Below are positions 9,796 to 18,888 of a stretch of 64,000 bases of DNA, one piece after another. Source of the DNA: Hymenobacter arizonensis (lineage in GTDB: Bacteria; Bacteroidota; Bacteroidia; Cytophagales; Hymenobacteraceae); assembly GCF_900115775.1 (NCBI RefSeq), contig NZ_FOXS01000001.1, positions 434,001-498,000 on the forward strand, read 5' to 3'. The notes under the pieces were generated by a model, which was not told the DNA's origin, did not search any database, and saw only the letters and a list, made by a program, of their open reading frames with translations. The position numbers were made by a program, and so were the translations under genes. Every line of letters begins with the position of its first letter. Position 1 is the stretch's first letter.

Positions 9796-10791
9796 TTATT
9801 CCATTTCCGCCGGCTGGTTTTGCATGTCGGGCACGGGTAAGTGCGCAGGGTGGCCAGCCGCTGGGTTTGAGTTTAGCTCGTCGAAAAAGTCTTCAAACAG
9901 AGATTGCAGCATGCCATCTTTCAGGCCGATGTCGGGCACCAACATGTTATTGACGCCGGCCCACTCCATGGCCGATAGGTAGATGTGACCAGCGGGCACG
10001 ATGACGTCGGCCCGGTCGGGGTTGAGCATGGCTACGTTCACCCGCTCCTCCATGCTCAGGCCCGAGAGGCGCTTGAGAATGCTATCGATGCTGCGCTTGG
10101 TAATCGGCTTATTGGGCGCAGCGGGCGAGAGGCTGTAGATTTTGTTGATGTTGCCGCCCGTACCGATGGCGCGGGTGACGTGGTGCTTGCGCGCATGCTC
10201 GCGCACCCAGGCCTCCATGCGGGTCCAGAGTTCGGTCTGGGCATCGGTGTTGGCGTTGCCGCTCTCTTCCTGCTGCATGCGGCGGATGGAGCCAATTTCA
10301 AACGACTGCGCGGCTACTTTACGGCGGTCGTGGTAGATGTTGAACTCAGTGCTGCCGCCGCCTACGTCGATGTGCAGGTAGTGCTTGTTGTCTTCAAGCA
10401 GGTGCTCGATGACGCGGTTGATGTAGAAGGCCTCATCCTGGCCGTCAATCACTTTGATTTCCATGCCTAGCTCGGCTTGCACCCGGGCCGCGATGGCGAC
10501 ACCGTTAGCGGCCGAGCGCATGGCCGAAGTGGCACAAATGAGGTAATGACAGACCTCGTGCACCTCCATGAGCAGCTTCAGAGAGTGCAGGAACTTGACA
10601 AATTTCTCTTCCTTGGCCGGAGAAATCTCGCCGGAGGCAAACACGTCTTCGCCCAGGCGCATGGGAAAACGGACGTACTCTACGCGCTTAAGTCGGTAAC
10701 GGCCTTCGTAATAGAGAACCGCCGATATCTGGCACCGAACAGCGTTAGACCCAATATCAATGGCGGCGAGTTTGCGAAGCGGATAGTTCAT
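9796..10791 (-). CDS. ppx: Exopolyphosphatase / Ppx-GppA family phosphatase
   Basis: A 331-residue protein of the actin-like ASKHA fold that hydrolyses polyphosphate from its end (or pppGpp in GppA members). Visible motifs are AAIDIGSNAVRCQI (phosphate 1), ATSAMRSA, the catalytic Glu region EAFYINRVIEHLL, HIDVGGGSTEFNIY (phosphate 2) and IGTGGNINKIY. It is short, with only the two ASKHA domains and no C-terminal HD domain. The start MNYPLRKLAAIDIG was preferred to an ATG 96 bases upstream whose extra residues look untranslated. Position opposite ppk1 supports a polyphosphate-balancing role. Confidence 0.88.
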   Translation of the reverse strand: MNYPLRKLAAIDIGSNAVRCQISAVLYYEGRYRLKRVEYVRFPMRLGEDVFASGEISPAKEEKFVKFLHSLKLLMEVHEVCHYLICATSAMRSAANGVAIAARVQAELGMEIKVIDGQDEAFYINRVIEHLLEDNKHYLHIDVGGGSTEFNIYHDRRKVAAQSFEIGSIRRMQQEESGNANTDAQTELWTRMEAWVREHARKHHVTRAIGTGGNINKIYSLSPAAPNKPITKRSIDSILKRLSGLSMEERVNVAMLNPDRADVIVPAGHIYLSAMEWAGVNNMLVPDIGLKDGMLQSLFEDFFDELNSNPAAGHPAHLPVPDMQNQPAEME

Positions 10792-11075
10792 AGGCACGAA
10801 ATTACAGTGCAATAGCTGCAGGCAACAATTCTGAGGTAGCACCTTGCTTAGCGCGAGGTGCAACGGGGGTATTCTGAAACACGCCATTTCCGGGAAGGAC
10901 GTGTGGCGAACTTGGTGCTAGTACGACTTTTACGCCAGCGCTGTTGGGCGGAGCGGGGCGCCGCTAGCACTTGGCTTGAGGCAACTTTTGCAGCAGGCAG
11001 GGTAGTAAGCTTGAGGCTTTGGTTAAGGCGAGAAACTGATGGTCTTGGTATGCAGGCCAGCTTTCTACCTGCTGC

Positions 11076-14000
11076 CTACTTGTCGATGCGGAACCCGACC
11101 CCAAATTGAATGAGGGTACTTTCCACTGATTTCTGATAGGAAAGCGACAAAGCCAGTGTCTCGACTACCGGCGCAATGTAGAAGCCGGCACCATAGCCCG
11201 AATTCCACCCCCCGGGCGAACTGCCCTGGTAGTATACCCGGCCTTGGTCGTAAAAGCCGAAGACGCCGTAGTAAAAGGGCAGGAAGCCGTTCCTGACTTG
11301 ACCGAGCGCCAAACGCAGTTCGGTATTGTAGTACAGGCTGGCATCGCCGCTGAAGCGGTTGCGGTAATAGCCGCGTAGGCCTTCGCGCAGACCCAAAGAA
11401 GTGAACTTATAGAACGGGATTTCGCTATCGGGGCCGTAGTTTTTGGCGCCACCTCCCTTCACTACCAGCGTGACGGGGATGCCCAGCCGAACCGTGCCGT
11501 AGTACTCAGCAAACCCCTGGGTGAGGCCAAACGTGCTTTCCGAGCCAGAGAGTTGGCGGTACGTATCGTGCTGAGCCCGCAGGCGCACGCCCCGACGGGC
11601 AAAGGACTGTCGGTCGCGCAGGTCGAGGTCAAAAACGGCGTTCAGTCCCAGCAGGCGCTGGGTGCTGGTGTTGGGGCGAATCTGGTCGGTGCCGGGCGTT
11701 TGATTGAGGACTCCTATGTAGCTGTCGGGAGCAAAATCTGTGACGTAGTACTCGAAGGTGGGGCCCACGCGCAGCACGCTGCGCTGCAGGAAGACTCTTT
11801 CGAGAAAGCCGTTCAGGTAGACGCCGCGGTAGCGAGCGCGGTAAAAGTTATTTTGGCGCTGCTCCTCGCTGAAGGGCGTATCGTTGCCCAGCCCGAAGAA
11901 GTTGTAAAAGGGGAAGAAGTTGCCGTAACTGACCGCTCCGCCGGCATCGACCTTGCCAATGGCGTAGCGGTGGCGGCTGCTGAGCGTGAGCTGGCGCTGC
12001 CCTTCCGTACTTACTTCGCCCAGGAAGGAATACTGGTTTTTAAATCCGGGTTTCCGAAAGCCCTGGGTTTGGAACGTGGCGCCCGCACTGGCCGTGAAGC
12101 CGTCGTTGCGGTTATACCCGAGCCCAATGGTGGGCCGGTAAGAGTTGTACTCAAATTCTTCGCGGTCGTAGGCATTCACGCCAAACCTGTTGCTGGTGCG
12201 GTTATCCGATTCGGGGCCCAGCTGCAGGTCGGTATCCGGCACGTCGTAAACCTTGGTGAGGGTTCGCAGGCCGCTGGCTCGGGAGTCATCGGCAATGCGG
12301 TCTTTGCCTGCGCCGCCTACAACGCGCACCAGAATGCTCTTGCTGCCGCCATCACCGGTTACGGTGAACACGTCTTTGCCATCCAGGCCATAGAGAACAA
12401 TTTCTTTGGTTTCCTTAGGCTTGAAAGTTCGGTCAAACAGCGCGGGTCCATTTGGGGCGTCGCCCTCTTTGGTCTTGTCGAACATCTGCACGCGCACCTC
12501 GCCGTTGGGGAGCCGGTTCACCATGAAAACTTCGCCTTTGTTGCTGCCTACCACGTCTACTCGCTTCGCCAGCAACAGGTAATATTTGTCCAAAGCCTTA
12601 GGTAAGGTTTGAATGCGGGACTTCAACTTGCGGTTGAGGTCTTTGCCAGATATACCTTGAATTTCAGTTGGCAGTGTACGGGTAGCATCGTCAATTACGG
12701 CTGGCGTCAGGCGGGCCTGCAGGTATTGGCCAGCCTCTTGCCATTGCTCGCGGGTGAGCCCCTGAAGCAAGAGCCGGTCGAGGTGGCGGGCAGGCCAATT
12801 TAGGCTTCGCATGTCGTTGAAATCGGACTGGAAGTCTTCGATGCTGGGCACGGCCCATTCGCGGTTTGCGATGTAGGTGAGCAGGCCATTCCAGAGGGTA
12901 AAGGCCTGGTCGCGGTCGCGGGGAATGGGGCGGTAGAGGGTGCCACCACCGGGCTGCTTGTAGCCGGCCCATTTCCAGTTGTCTTCGTGCTTGCCAAAGT
13001 CAGCCACCAACATGTCAAAGGCGCGGGCACGGGCCAGGGCGGGCGCATCGACCCGGTTGTCATTGTCTTTGTAGAGCTTGCTGAAAAGCTTGAAGCTGCG
13101 CGCTACATCGTCGGCATCGCCAAAGCCGGCGAGGTTGGGCTTGGGGTCTTTCGGCCGGTCTTCCATGGTACCGAGCAGCCCGGCGTACTCCTCACGGTAG
13201 GGCCCAAGCTGCTGGTTGTCGGGCAGCCGGAATAGGCGGGGCCGGGCGTGCAGAATGTCAGTCTGGTCAAGCAGCGAGCCGATAACGAGGGCCGAGTACG
13301 GGTGGGCCGTGGCCGTGATGTCGCGCAGCACGTTGCCGGCCACCGAGTTGCGAAGCTCTGGGGGTAGAATCTTGGTAACGTCCTTGTCTACCGACCGGAA
13401 TACGTATTCCGAACTATCGGCGGCAATGAGCTTGAGCGAGGTTGTTTGGCGTCCGCCGCCTTTACCGAAGGGACGCAGGCCGCCTTTTTCAGTGGCCAGG
13501 TCTAGCGTGGGCACCGTCACGGGCTGCAGCCAGGAGGTGCGGTAGTTGGTGCCAAGGAAGAACCGCTTGCCAATAGTGCCGCCGTATTGGGGGCCGGCTG
13601 CAACTACGGTGGTTGCCTGAAACGGGGCATCGGGCTTGGCTTCGGCAGCGGTTTTGGCCACGCCGGGGCAGTCTGGCAGGAAGGGGTTGATGGGCGCTTG
13701 GCCCTTCTGCCCCTGTGCATCACTGGCGGGTGCCGCGCTACAAGCCGAGCGGAACAGCGTAGCGCTGTAGCTTTCCTTAACGGGGGCAGTGCTTTCACCG
13801 AAGGTGTAGAAATGGGTTTTTACGGTGCCATCGGCGAAATATTCGAGGGTGGAATAGCCCTCTTTGCTCTCGCTATACTGTGAGTCGCCCTTGGGGCCCA
13901 CGTGCTGGCTTTCGGCAAAGCTGCCGCTCACCAAGTGGTAGTTGCCCTGAAAGGGTGTAAGCTGTAGGCTGTAGTCGTGAGCAGCCGCATACACTACGCC

Positions 14001-14822
14001 GGGGTTGCTTTGCAGGGTGTTCAGCATCTCTTGGCGTAGCTCTTGGTAGCGCGGGTTGGCAAGGTCGCGCGGGCTGCCCACGTTCTGGCGATACGCCGCG
14101 TAGATGCTGCCAAACACGGGCGGGCTCAGGTGTCGCGAAAGGGGCTGCGCGCCGCCGTACACGCCGTTGCTCAGCACGGGGTGGTGTCCTACCAAGAGCA
14201 CGTTCTTGTCTTTGGTGTCGTCGAGCAGGTCCTGCAATTGCTCGCGAAACTCTTCTTTTGTCAAGGTTTTGCAGTCCGTATCAGGCGCTTCGGGGCGGTT
14301 GAAGGGGTGGGTGAACCAAGGCGTATTCAGGGCAACCAGCCGCACCAGCGGGGCTACGTCTACCACTTCCGGGCCGGGGCAGCCATTGCTGGGCAAGAAA
14401 GCATTCTGACCGGGAAGCTGCTTTTCAATGTATTTCTCGAGGCGACGCACGGCTTTCAGGCCGTCGCGGCCGGAGTTGGCCCAGTCCTTATCGCCGGGCA
14501 GGAAGTAGATTTTTCCCTGAGGCAGTCCCTGCACCAGCGCAATCAGGGCATCGGCGCGGCTGCGGTCGGCCTGAGCCAACGCAGTATCGCCCTTAGCCGC
14601 GAGGCCGGTGTTGCTCACAATGTCGCCGAGGTGAACCACGGTAAAAGGGCCCGTTTGCTGCTCCAGGGTTTGGCGGAGCAGCTTGAGTCGTGCAGCGGGT
14701 AGGTTGTTTTGAGCGGTGTTGCCCAGGAGAAAAACGGTATGGGCTGGAGAAATGGTTTGCCCGTGCGAGCTGCCGCCCAGCAACAGCGAGGTTGCCAGTA
14801 GGAGGGTTAAAATTCGATGCAT
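11076..14822 (-). CDS. Outer-membrane fusion: degraded metallophosphoesterase, kinase-like middle region, BamA-like beta barrel
   Basis: A 1248-residue protein with signal peptide MHRILTLLLATSLLLGGSSHG. Residues about 28-340 align with calcineurin-like metallophosphoesterases, but several metal-ligand motifs are altered: GNTA for GDAG, GDKDW for GNHDW and AHDYSLQ for GHDHNLQ; HLGDI and GHHPVLSNG remain. Residues about 460-650 contain DMLVADFGKHEDNW and YRPIPRDRDQAF, which resemble the catalytic loop and metal-binding acidic motif of HipA/FAM20/CotH-like kinases. Residues about 880-1248 form a barrel with LGLREGLRGYYRNRFSG, as in Omp85/surface-antigen proteins. The overall architecture is known in Bacteroidota under the name metallophosphoesterase; its function is unknown. 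The kinase idea is inference. Confidence 0.75.
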   Translation of the reverse strand: MHRILTLLLATSLLLGGSSHGQTISPAHTVFLLGNTAQNNLPAARLKLLRQTLEQQTGPFTVVHLGDIVSNTGLAAKGDTALAQADRSRADALIALVQGLPQGKIYFLPGDKDWANSGRDGLKAVRRLEKYIEKQLPGQNAFLPSNGCPGPEVVDVAPLVRLVALNTPWFTHPFNRPEAPDTDCKTLTKEEFREQLQDLLDDTKDKNVLLVGHHPVLSNGVYGGAQPLSRHLSPPVFGSIYAAYRQNVGSPRDLANPRYQELRQEMLNTLQSNPGVVYAAAHDYSLQLTPFQGNYHLVSGSFAESQHVGPKGDSQYSESKEGYSTLEYFADGTVKTHFYTFGESTAPVKESYSATLFRSACSAAPASDAQGQKGQAPINPFLPDCPGVAKTAAEAKPDAPFQATTVVAAGPQYGGTIGKRFFLGTNYRTSWLQPVTVPTLDLATEKGGLRPFGKGGGRQTTSLKLIAADSSEYVFRSVDKDVTKILPPELRNSVAGNVLRDITATAHPYSALVIGSLLDQTDILHARPRLFRLPDNQQLGPYREEYAGLLGTMEDRPKDPKPNLAGFGDADDVARSFKLFSKLYKDNDNRVDAPALARARAFDMLVADFGKHEDNWKWAGYKQPGGGTLYRPIPRDRDQAFTLWNGLLTYIANREWAVPSIEDFQSDFNDMRSLNWPARHLDRLLLQGLTREQWQEAGQYLQARLTPAVIDDATRTLPTEIQGISGKDLNRKLKSRIQTLPKALDKYYLLLAKRVDVVGSNKGEVFMVNRLPNGEVRVQMFDKTKEGDAPNGPALFDRTFKPKETKEIVLYGLDGKDVFTVTGDGGSKSILVRVVGGAGKDRIADDSRASGLRTLTKVYDVPDTDLQLGPESDNRTSNRFGVNAYDREEFEYNSYRPTIGLGYNRNDGFTASAGATFQTQGFRKPGFKNQYSFLGEVSTEGQRQLTLSSRHRYAIGKVDAGGAVSYGNFFPFYNFFGLGNDTPFSEEQRQNNFYRARYRGVYLNGFLERVFLQRSVLRVGPTFEYYVTDFAPDSYIGVLNQTPGTDQIRPNTSTQRLLGLNAVFDLDLRDRQSFARRGVRLRAQHDTYRQLSGSESTFGLTQGFAEYYGTVRLGIPVTLVVKGGGAKNYGPDSEIPFYKFTSLGLREGLRGYYRNRFSGDASLYYNTELRLALGQVRNGFLPFYYGVFGFYDQGRVYYQGSSPGGWNSGYGAGFYIAPVVETLALSLSYQKSVESTLIQFGVGFRIDK

Positions 14823-14876
14823 AAAGTCTGTGTATAGACTCTCTTACGGCAGTTCAGCTAAAAAGTAGGGCCAGGC

Positions 14877-15434
14877 CTACGCAGAAGGCCGAACGCGGGC
14901 GGCCTTCGGGTACGCTAGCTGCCGCAGGGCCAGAGCCAGCAAGCAGGGCACGCCAATCCACAAACATTCGCTGGCAATCACCCGGAGCCCGCGGCCACTA
15001 AAAAAAGCTTTGATGCCGATGGGCGATACCTGAATGGGCCGCAAGCCAAAAAAATACCGTTCCTGGTCCCACGGACTGAAAAAGGCCACGCCCAGCCCAC
15101 CCGTGGTCATGGCGTCGAGCAGGCCGTGCGAGGCCGTGGCCAGGAATAGGAGCAGGGCCAGCCGGCCAGCTGGCGGGCGCTGGTTGGGCTGCGAAAGTAG
15201 CCGAATAGCCAGGCCAATTGCCGCAACCACCGCGGCGGCCAGCAGCGAATGGGTAATGCCCCGATGGCCCCATAGGCTGGCGTAGGGTACCCCCAGCTTG
15301 TAGCCCAGCGCATCAATGTCGGGCAGTGCGGCACAGCAGGCCACAGCCAGCCAGTAGCGCCTGTGCAACCGGTTTGGAAGCAGTAATGTGCCCAACGTGG
15401 CTCCAAGGGCCGCGTGGCCAAATGCGGAAGCCAT
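14877..15434 (-). CDS. Membrane-bound metal-dependent hydrolase, YdjM/DUF457 family
   Basis: A 185-residue integral membrane protein. GHAALGATLGTLLLP near the N-terminus, CCAALPDIDALGYKLG and WGHRGITHSLLAA carry the His and Asp residues conserved in the LexA-binding, YdjM-like family; SHGLLDAMTTGG and FFSPWDQERYFF follow as expected. About four hydrophobic segments are visible. The biochemical reaction of the family is not established. It stands alone between the large outer-membrane protein and the Sir2 gene, all on the same strand. Confidence 0.8.
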   Translation of the reverse strand: MASAFGHAALGATLGTLLLPNRLHRRYWLAVACCAALPDIDALGYKLGVPYASLWGHRGITHSLLAAAVVAAIGLAIRLLSQPNQRPPAGRLALLLFLATASHGLLDAMTTGGLGVAFFSPWDQERYFFGLRPIQVSPIGIKAFFSGRGLRVIASECLWIGVPCLLALALRQLAYPKAARVRPSA

Positions 15435-15514
15435 AAACTGTGAAAAAGAGTTGAGAGAAATTTAAATGGGAGCAACAGGCGCGGCTGGCGGGCCTGCCTC
15501 CGGGCACTATCTCC

Positions 15515-16195
15515 TCAGGTTAGCTCACGCAACACCTTAGGCACTCCTGTGCTGGCGGGCTCGGCCACGTAGCGGACACTGCGGCGGCCCGCCGGCGGCT
15601 GGTGCGGGTCGATGACGTAGACCGGACAGCCCACCGGCGCATAGTGCAACAAACCGGCCGCTGGGTAAACTTGCAGCGAAGTGCCGACCACAAGCAGCAC
15701 GTCGGCGGTGGCCGTAACGGCCGCGGCGTCTTCAATCAGCGGGACCATCTCGCCAAACCACACAATGTGGGGGCGCAGCTGCCCGCCATCGGGAGCCAGG
15801 TCGCCCACGTTAATGTCGCCGGGGCAGTCATATACCACCGTCTCGCTCTTCACCGAGCGCATTTTGTTCAGCATGCCGTGGAGGTGTATGACCTCACTCG
15901 ACCCGGCCCGTTCGTGGAGGTCGTCCACGTTTTGGGTGATGATGGTGACGCGCCAGCCGGGTGCTTCCTCGAAGCCCGCCAGGGCCAGGTGGGCAGCGTT
16001 GGGCTCCACTTCGCGAGCTTGCCGACGGCGTTGGTTGTAAAATTCAAGCACCAGGGCAGGATTGCGGGCAAAGCCTTCGGGCGAGGCAACGTCCTCCACG
16101 CGGTGGTTCTCCCACAGGCCATTGGAGTCGCGGAACGTGCGGATGCCCGACTCGGCCGAAACGCCGGCACCGGTGAGAACGACAAGGTGTTTCAC
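15515..16195 (-). CDS. cobB: NAD-dependent protein deacylase, Sir2 family
   Basis: A 226-residue sirtuin that removes acyl groups from lysines using NAD. VVLTGAGVSAESGIRTFRDS is the NAD-binding GAGxS and RTFR loop, ITQNVDDLHERAG has the TQNVD motif, IHLHGML supplies the catalytic His, and LRPHIVWFGEMVP matches bacterial class III sirtuins. The four-cysteine zinc site is absent; only one Cys lies in that stretch (VYDCPGD). The start is set at GTG 16193-16195 (VKHLVVLTGAG), as the ATG at 16315 adds 40 residues with no family counterpart. Confidence 0.88.
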   Translation of the reverse strand: MKHLVVLTGAGVSAESGIRTFRDSNGLWENHRVEDVASPEGFARNPALVLEFYNQRRRQAREVEPNAAHLALAGFEEAPGWRVTIITQNVDDLHERAGSSEVIHLHGMLNKMRSVKSETVVYDCPGDINVGDLAPDGGQLRPHIVWFGEMVPLIEDAAAVTATADVLLVVGTSLQVYPAAGLLHYAPVGCPVYVIDPHQPPAGRRSVRYVAEPASTGVPKVLRELT

Positions 16196-16431
16196 GAAAA
16201 CTGAGATGAAAGTTATACGATTTGTGCTTGGGCAGGCTCCTAATCTCTCCAAAGGTAGAAGCCCGCAGTGCCCGTGCCACGGCAGGCCAATGTATGCCAA
16301 TCGCTGCCTTGTCATGAATGAGCCTCAGAGCGCAATTAACGAGCGCAGTCGCAGGCGAGTATATCACCGCATCAGGCTTCGCTCTTCTCAATCAACGTAG
16401 GCCAGCCTGTGAATATGCCCTATCCAATGGT

Positions 16432-16899
16432 TCAATCAATGGCCCTATTGGAATTGTTGTAAGCAGCCGAGTTCTCCGCGTACTGCAGCCGTAGTTCCCC
16501 TCTTTCCTCGCCTTCCCAGTACTTGATGCGGTTCGCCTGTACGCGCACCAGCACTACCCCCGGCGTATCGATACCATCCTTAAACCACGCCTCCAGGTCG
16601 CGTACCCAATGCTTTCGCATAGTCGCCTTTTGGCGGATGAGATGCGCGGTGCCAACAATGGAAATGTACAGCCGCCGCGGTCCTTCAAAGTTCAGGTGTA
16701 CGCGTGGATTTTCCAGAATGTCCTGCACCGCCCGCGAGCCCTCGTGGGTGAAATAATAAGAGTTGCCATCGTATTCCGTTTCCCCGTTGTTGCTAATTGG
16801 AAGACTGCTCAACTGCCCTTTACTAGTGTGTGTAGTTAAAATGGCGATGTCCAAATTGGCCAATTTGGCGGCAATATCTTTCAACGTTTTAGCAGGCAT
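16432..16899 (-). CDS. Pyridoxamine 5'-phosphate oxidase-like (general stress protein 26) family protein
   Basis: A 155-residue split-barrel flavin-binding protein. LANLDIAILTTHTSKGQLSS, followed by YYFTHEGSRAVQDILENPRV and RLYISIVGTAHLI, is the typical core of general stress protein 26-like members, which bind FMN or FAD but whose substrate is usually unknown. The ATG at 16899 (MPAKTLKDI) gives the normal family length; an upstream ATG at 16944 adds 15 residues. It precedes the sirtuin gene by about 236 bases, in which nothing is seen. Confidence 0.78.
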   Translation of the reverse strand: MPAKTLKDIAAKLANLDIAILTTHTSKGQLSSLPISNNGETEYDGNSYYFTHEGSRAVQDILENPRVHLNFEGPRRLYISIVGTAHLIRQKATMRKHWVRDLEAWFKDGIDTPGVVLVRVQANRIKYWEGEERGELRLQYAENSAAYNNSNRAID

Positions 16900-17205
16900 A
16901 CGCTTCAGGATTTGGGTGGGAGCATTACGCAAGGAAAAGCCCAATTTTTATAATAATAACACTTAATTTTGACACTATACTAATTCATCGCTGCTTTGTT
17001 TGGGAAGAACTGCAATAGTTGTAAAATTGTGTGGGCTGTTTCAGGGGCGATTAGTGGTATCGTGCATAGTGATTGGAGAGCAATAATCCTCAGTTATGAC
17101 AGCTATGCTCGGCGACACGAGATGGACTAAATGCACTGTAAACCAAGCTAAAAATTAAACTTCTGCCACAATGGTTCCTATCCAAGGCAGGAGTGGGTCG
17201 TGGAA

Positions 17206-17234
17206 TTGCCAAGCAGGCTGGCCGCCTACCTTTG
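17206..17234 (+). promoter_or_regulatory. Bacteroidota-type promoter of the HAD gene
   Basis: TTG (17206-17208), an 18-base spacer and TACCTTTG (17227-17234) match the TTG/TAnnTTTG consensus. The predicted start leaves a leader of about 20 bases before ATG 17263. The rest of the 363-base gap 16900-17262 shows nothing. Confidence 0.65.
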
Positions 17235-17262
17235 TCAGCTCTGATTTTATACCGTTGCCTCA

Positions 17263-17925
17263 ATGATACGCACTGTAATTTTTGACATGGATGGCGTCAT
17301 CATCGACACCGAGCCTACGCACCGCGCTGCTTTTTTTACCCTGTTTGAAGAACTAGGCATTCTTGTCACTCCGGAAGAGTACAACACCTTTCTAGGCAAG
17401 TCTACCCGGAACGTGTTTCAAACCCTGAAGCAGCAGTACCACCTTCAGCAAGACGTGGAAGACCTGCTTGCCCGGAAGCGGGCCTTGTTCAACAAGTCAT
17501 TCGATGAAGACGCCGGTCTGGACCTGCTGCCCGGCGTCCGAAACCTACTCGACGACCTTCAGGCACACGACGTGCAACTGGTCCTGGCTTCCTCAGCTTC
17601 CAAAGGCACCATTGCCAGGGTGTTTCAGCGGTTTGAACTCACGCCTTATTTCTCCCACGTGGTGAGCGGCGAAGATTTCGAACGCTCTAAACCCGACCCA
17701 GCCATCTTCCTACACGCCGCAGAGCTGTCCGAAACGCCGCTGGCGCAGTGCATTGTCATCGAAGACTCGGGCAATGGCGTAGCGGCAGCTAAGGCAGCGG
17801 GCATATACTGCATTGGTTACGCTAGTATGCATTCAGCAGGACAAAACCTCCACCAAGCCGACCGCATCATTCAGGATTTCGCCGAACTGACGGCTGCAGG
17901 CATCGTGGCAATTACGCCCGCCTAA
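17263..17925 (+). CDS. HAD-superfamily phosphatase, beta-phosphoglucomutase-like
   Basis: A 220-residue HAD hydrolase. Motif I is VIFDMDGVIIDTEP (nucleophile and general acid Asp), motif II is LVLASSAS, motif III Lys is in RSKPDPAIF and motif IV is IVIEDSGNGV. The helical cap between residues 15 and 85 is subclass I, as in beta-phosphoglucomutase, sugar-phosphate phosphatases and phosphoglycolate phosphatase. The substrate cannot be read from sequence. It is a single-gene unit with its own promoter, ending 13 bases from the stop of the convergent DUF4846 gene. Confidence 0.85.
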   Translation: MIRTVIFDMDGVIIDTEPTHRAAFFTLFEELGILVTPEEYNTFLGKSTRNVFQTLKQQYHLQQDVEDLLARKRALFNKSFDEDAGLDLLPGVRNLLDDLQAHDVQLVLASSASKGTIARVFQRFELTPYFSHVVSGEDFERSKPDPAIFLHAAELSETPLAQCIVIEDSGNGVAAAKAAGIYCIGYASMHSAGQNLHQADRIIQDFAELTAAGIVAITPA

Positions 17926-17938
17926 GCACCTACAGTCG

Positions 17939-18802
17939 CTACTCGAAATGGCCCAGTTCCTGGCGGCCAAACACCCATTCCGGGGTACTAAACTCGTCTT
18001 CATCGGGGCCGGGCAGCGCAAACCAAGCACCCAAGCGCGGCTCTTCTACATTGCGTAATACATGAATGCTTTGGGCCGGCATATAGCTTTGGGCCAGCAG
18101 CAGAAATTTCTGGCGCGTAACGGTGTGCTCGGCCACATCTACTACCAGCACCGCGTGGCCGGGCCGCCCGCCATGAATGAGCACATCGCCCGGCTGCACA
18201 TGCGCCAGGGGCACCGGCCGCAGCTCACGGCTCAATGACAGGGTGCCCGCATACCCAAATGTGGGCACCAGGTAGCGCGCCAAGGCCCCGTGGGTAGGCG
18301 CTTCGGCTGGCCGGCTCGCAGGCAGCACTTCTTCGTTCACCACACGAAAGGTGCGCCCCGCCACAAAGTCGGAAAACCAGAAATCGTAGCCCGTGGTCAG
18401 GTGAAAGTGAATTTTATTCAGGTTGCGGCTGAAGCCATATTCGGCCCGCAAGCGGATAACGGCATCGGCGCACTGTTGCAGGTCCTGGGTGCCCACATCA
18501 ATCTTCACCACCGCGGCCACCACGTCCTGTCGGTTTTTGAGGCCTCCCGAAAAGGTGCGGGCCGGCGTACCCGCCGGGCTCAAAGGCAGGTAGCGCAGCC
18601 ACTCGCCCCAGGAGCCCGCCGCTACTGCCACCCGCTGGCAGCCTGCCGGAGCCGGAAACCGAGCTGCTACCGTAGCAGCGGCACTGCCCGGTTGCGCCAG
18701 CCAAGGATAAACCAGACCAGCTGGCCGAACCTGAGCAATAGCCGGTAGGCATGGTCCGCCGGCCCACAGCGCCAGCGTCATCAAGAGGAGAGAGGTACGC
18801 AT
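17939..18802 (-). CDS. DUF4846 family exported protein
   Basis: A 287-residue protein with a signal peptide (MRTSLLLMTLALWAGG, cleavage near AIAQ). The body matches DUF4846: YLPLSPAGTPARTFSGGLKN, VVKIDVGTQDLQQCADAVIR, NKIHFHLTTGYDFWFSDF, VQPGDVLIHGGRPGHAVLVV and AQSYMPAQSIHVLRN. The function is unknown. The GDVLIHGGRPGHA part recalls NlpC/P60-like cell-wall hydrolase folds, but no catalytic triad can be assigned. The ATG at 18802 was chosen because the signal peptide begins there; the ATG at 18868 overlaps the topA terminator. Confidence 0.78.
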   Translation of the reverse strand: MRTSLLLMTLALWAGGPCLPAIAQVRPAGLVYPWLAQPGSAAATVAARFPAPAGCQRVAVAAGSWGEWLRYLPLSPAGTPARTFSGGLKNRQDVVAAVVKIDVGTQDLQQCADAVIRLRAEYGFSRNLNKIHFHLTTGYDFWFSDFVAGRTFRVVNEEVLPASRPAEAPTHGALARYLVPTFGYAGTLSLSRELRPVPLAHVQPGDVLIHGGRPGHAVLVVDVAEHTVTRQKFLLLAQSYMPAQSIHVLRNVEEPRLGAWFALPGPDEDEFSTPEWVFGRQELGHFE

Positions 18803-18820
18803 CGCTGGCAAGGGCGCAAA

Positions 18821-18848
18821 CAAAAACCCGCACCAAGGCGGGTTTTTG
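18821..18848 (-). terminator. Intrinsic terminator of topA
   Basis: A perfect 11-bp inverted repeat (CAAAAACCCGC at 18821-18831 with 18838-18848) and a 6-base loop. On the minus strand it ends in a T run about 40 bases after the topA stop. Confidence 0.75.
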
Positions 18849-18888
18849 ATGATAAAACCGGAGCGCAAAGAACGGCGCCAGGAGCGGT

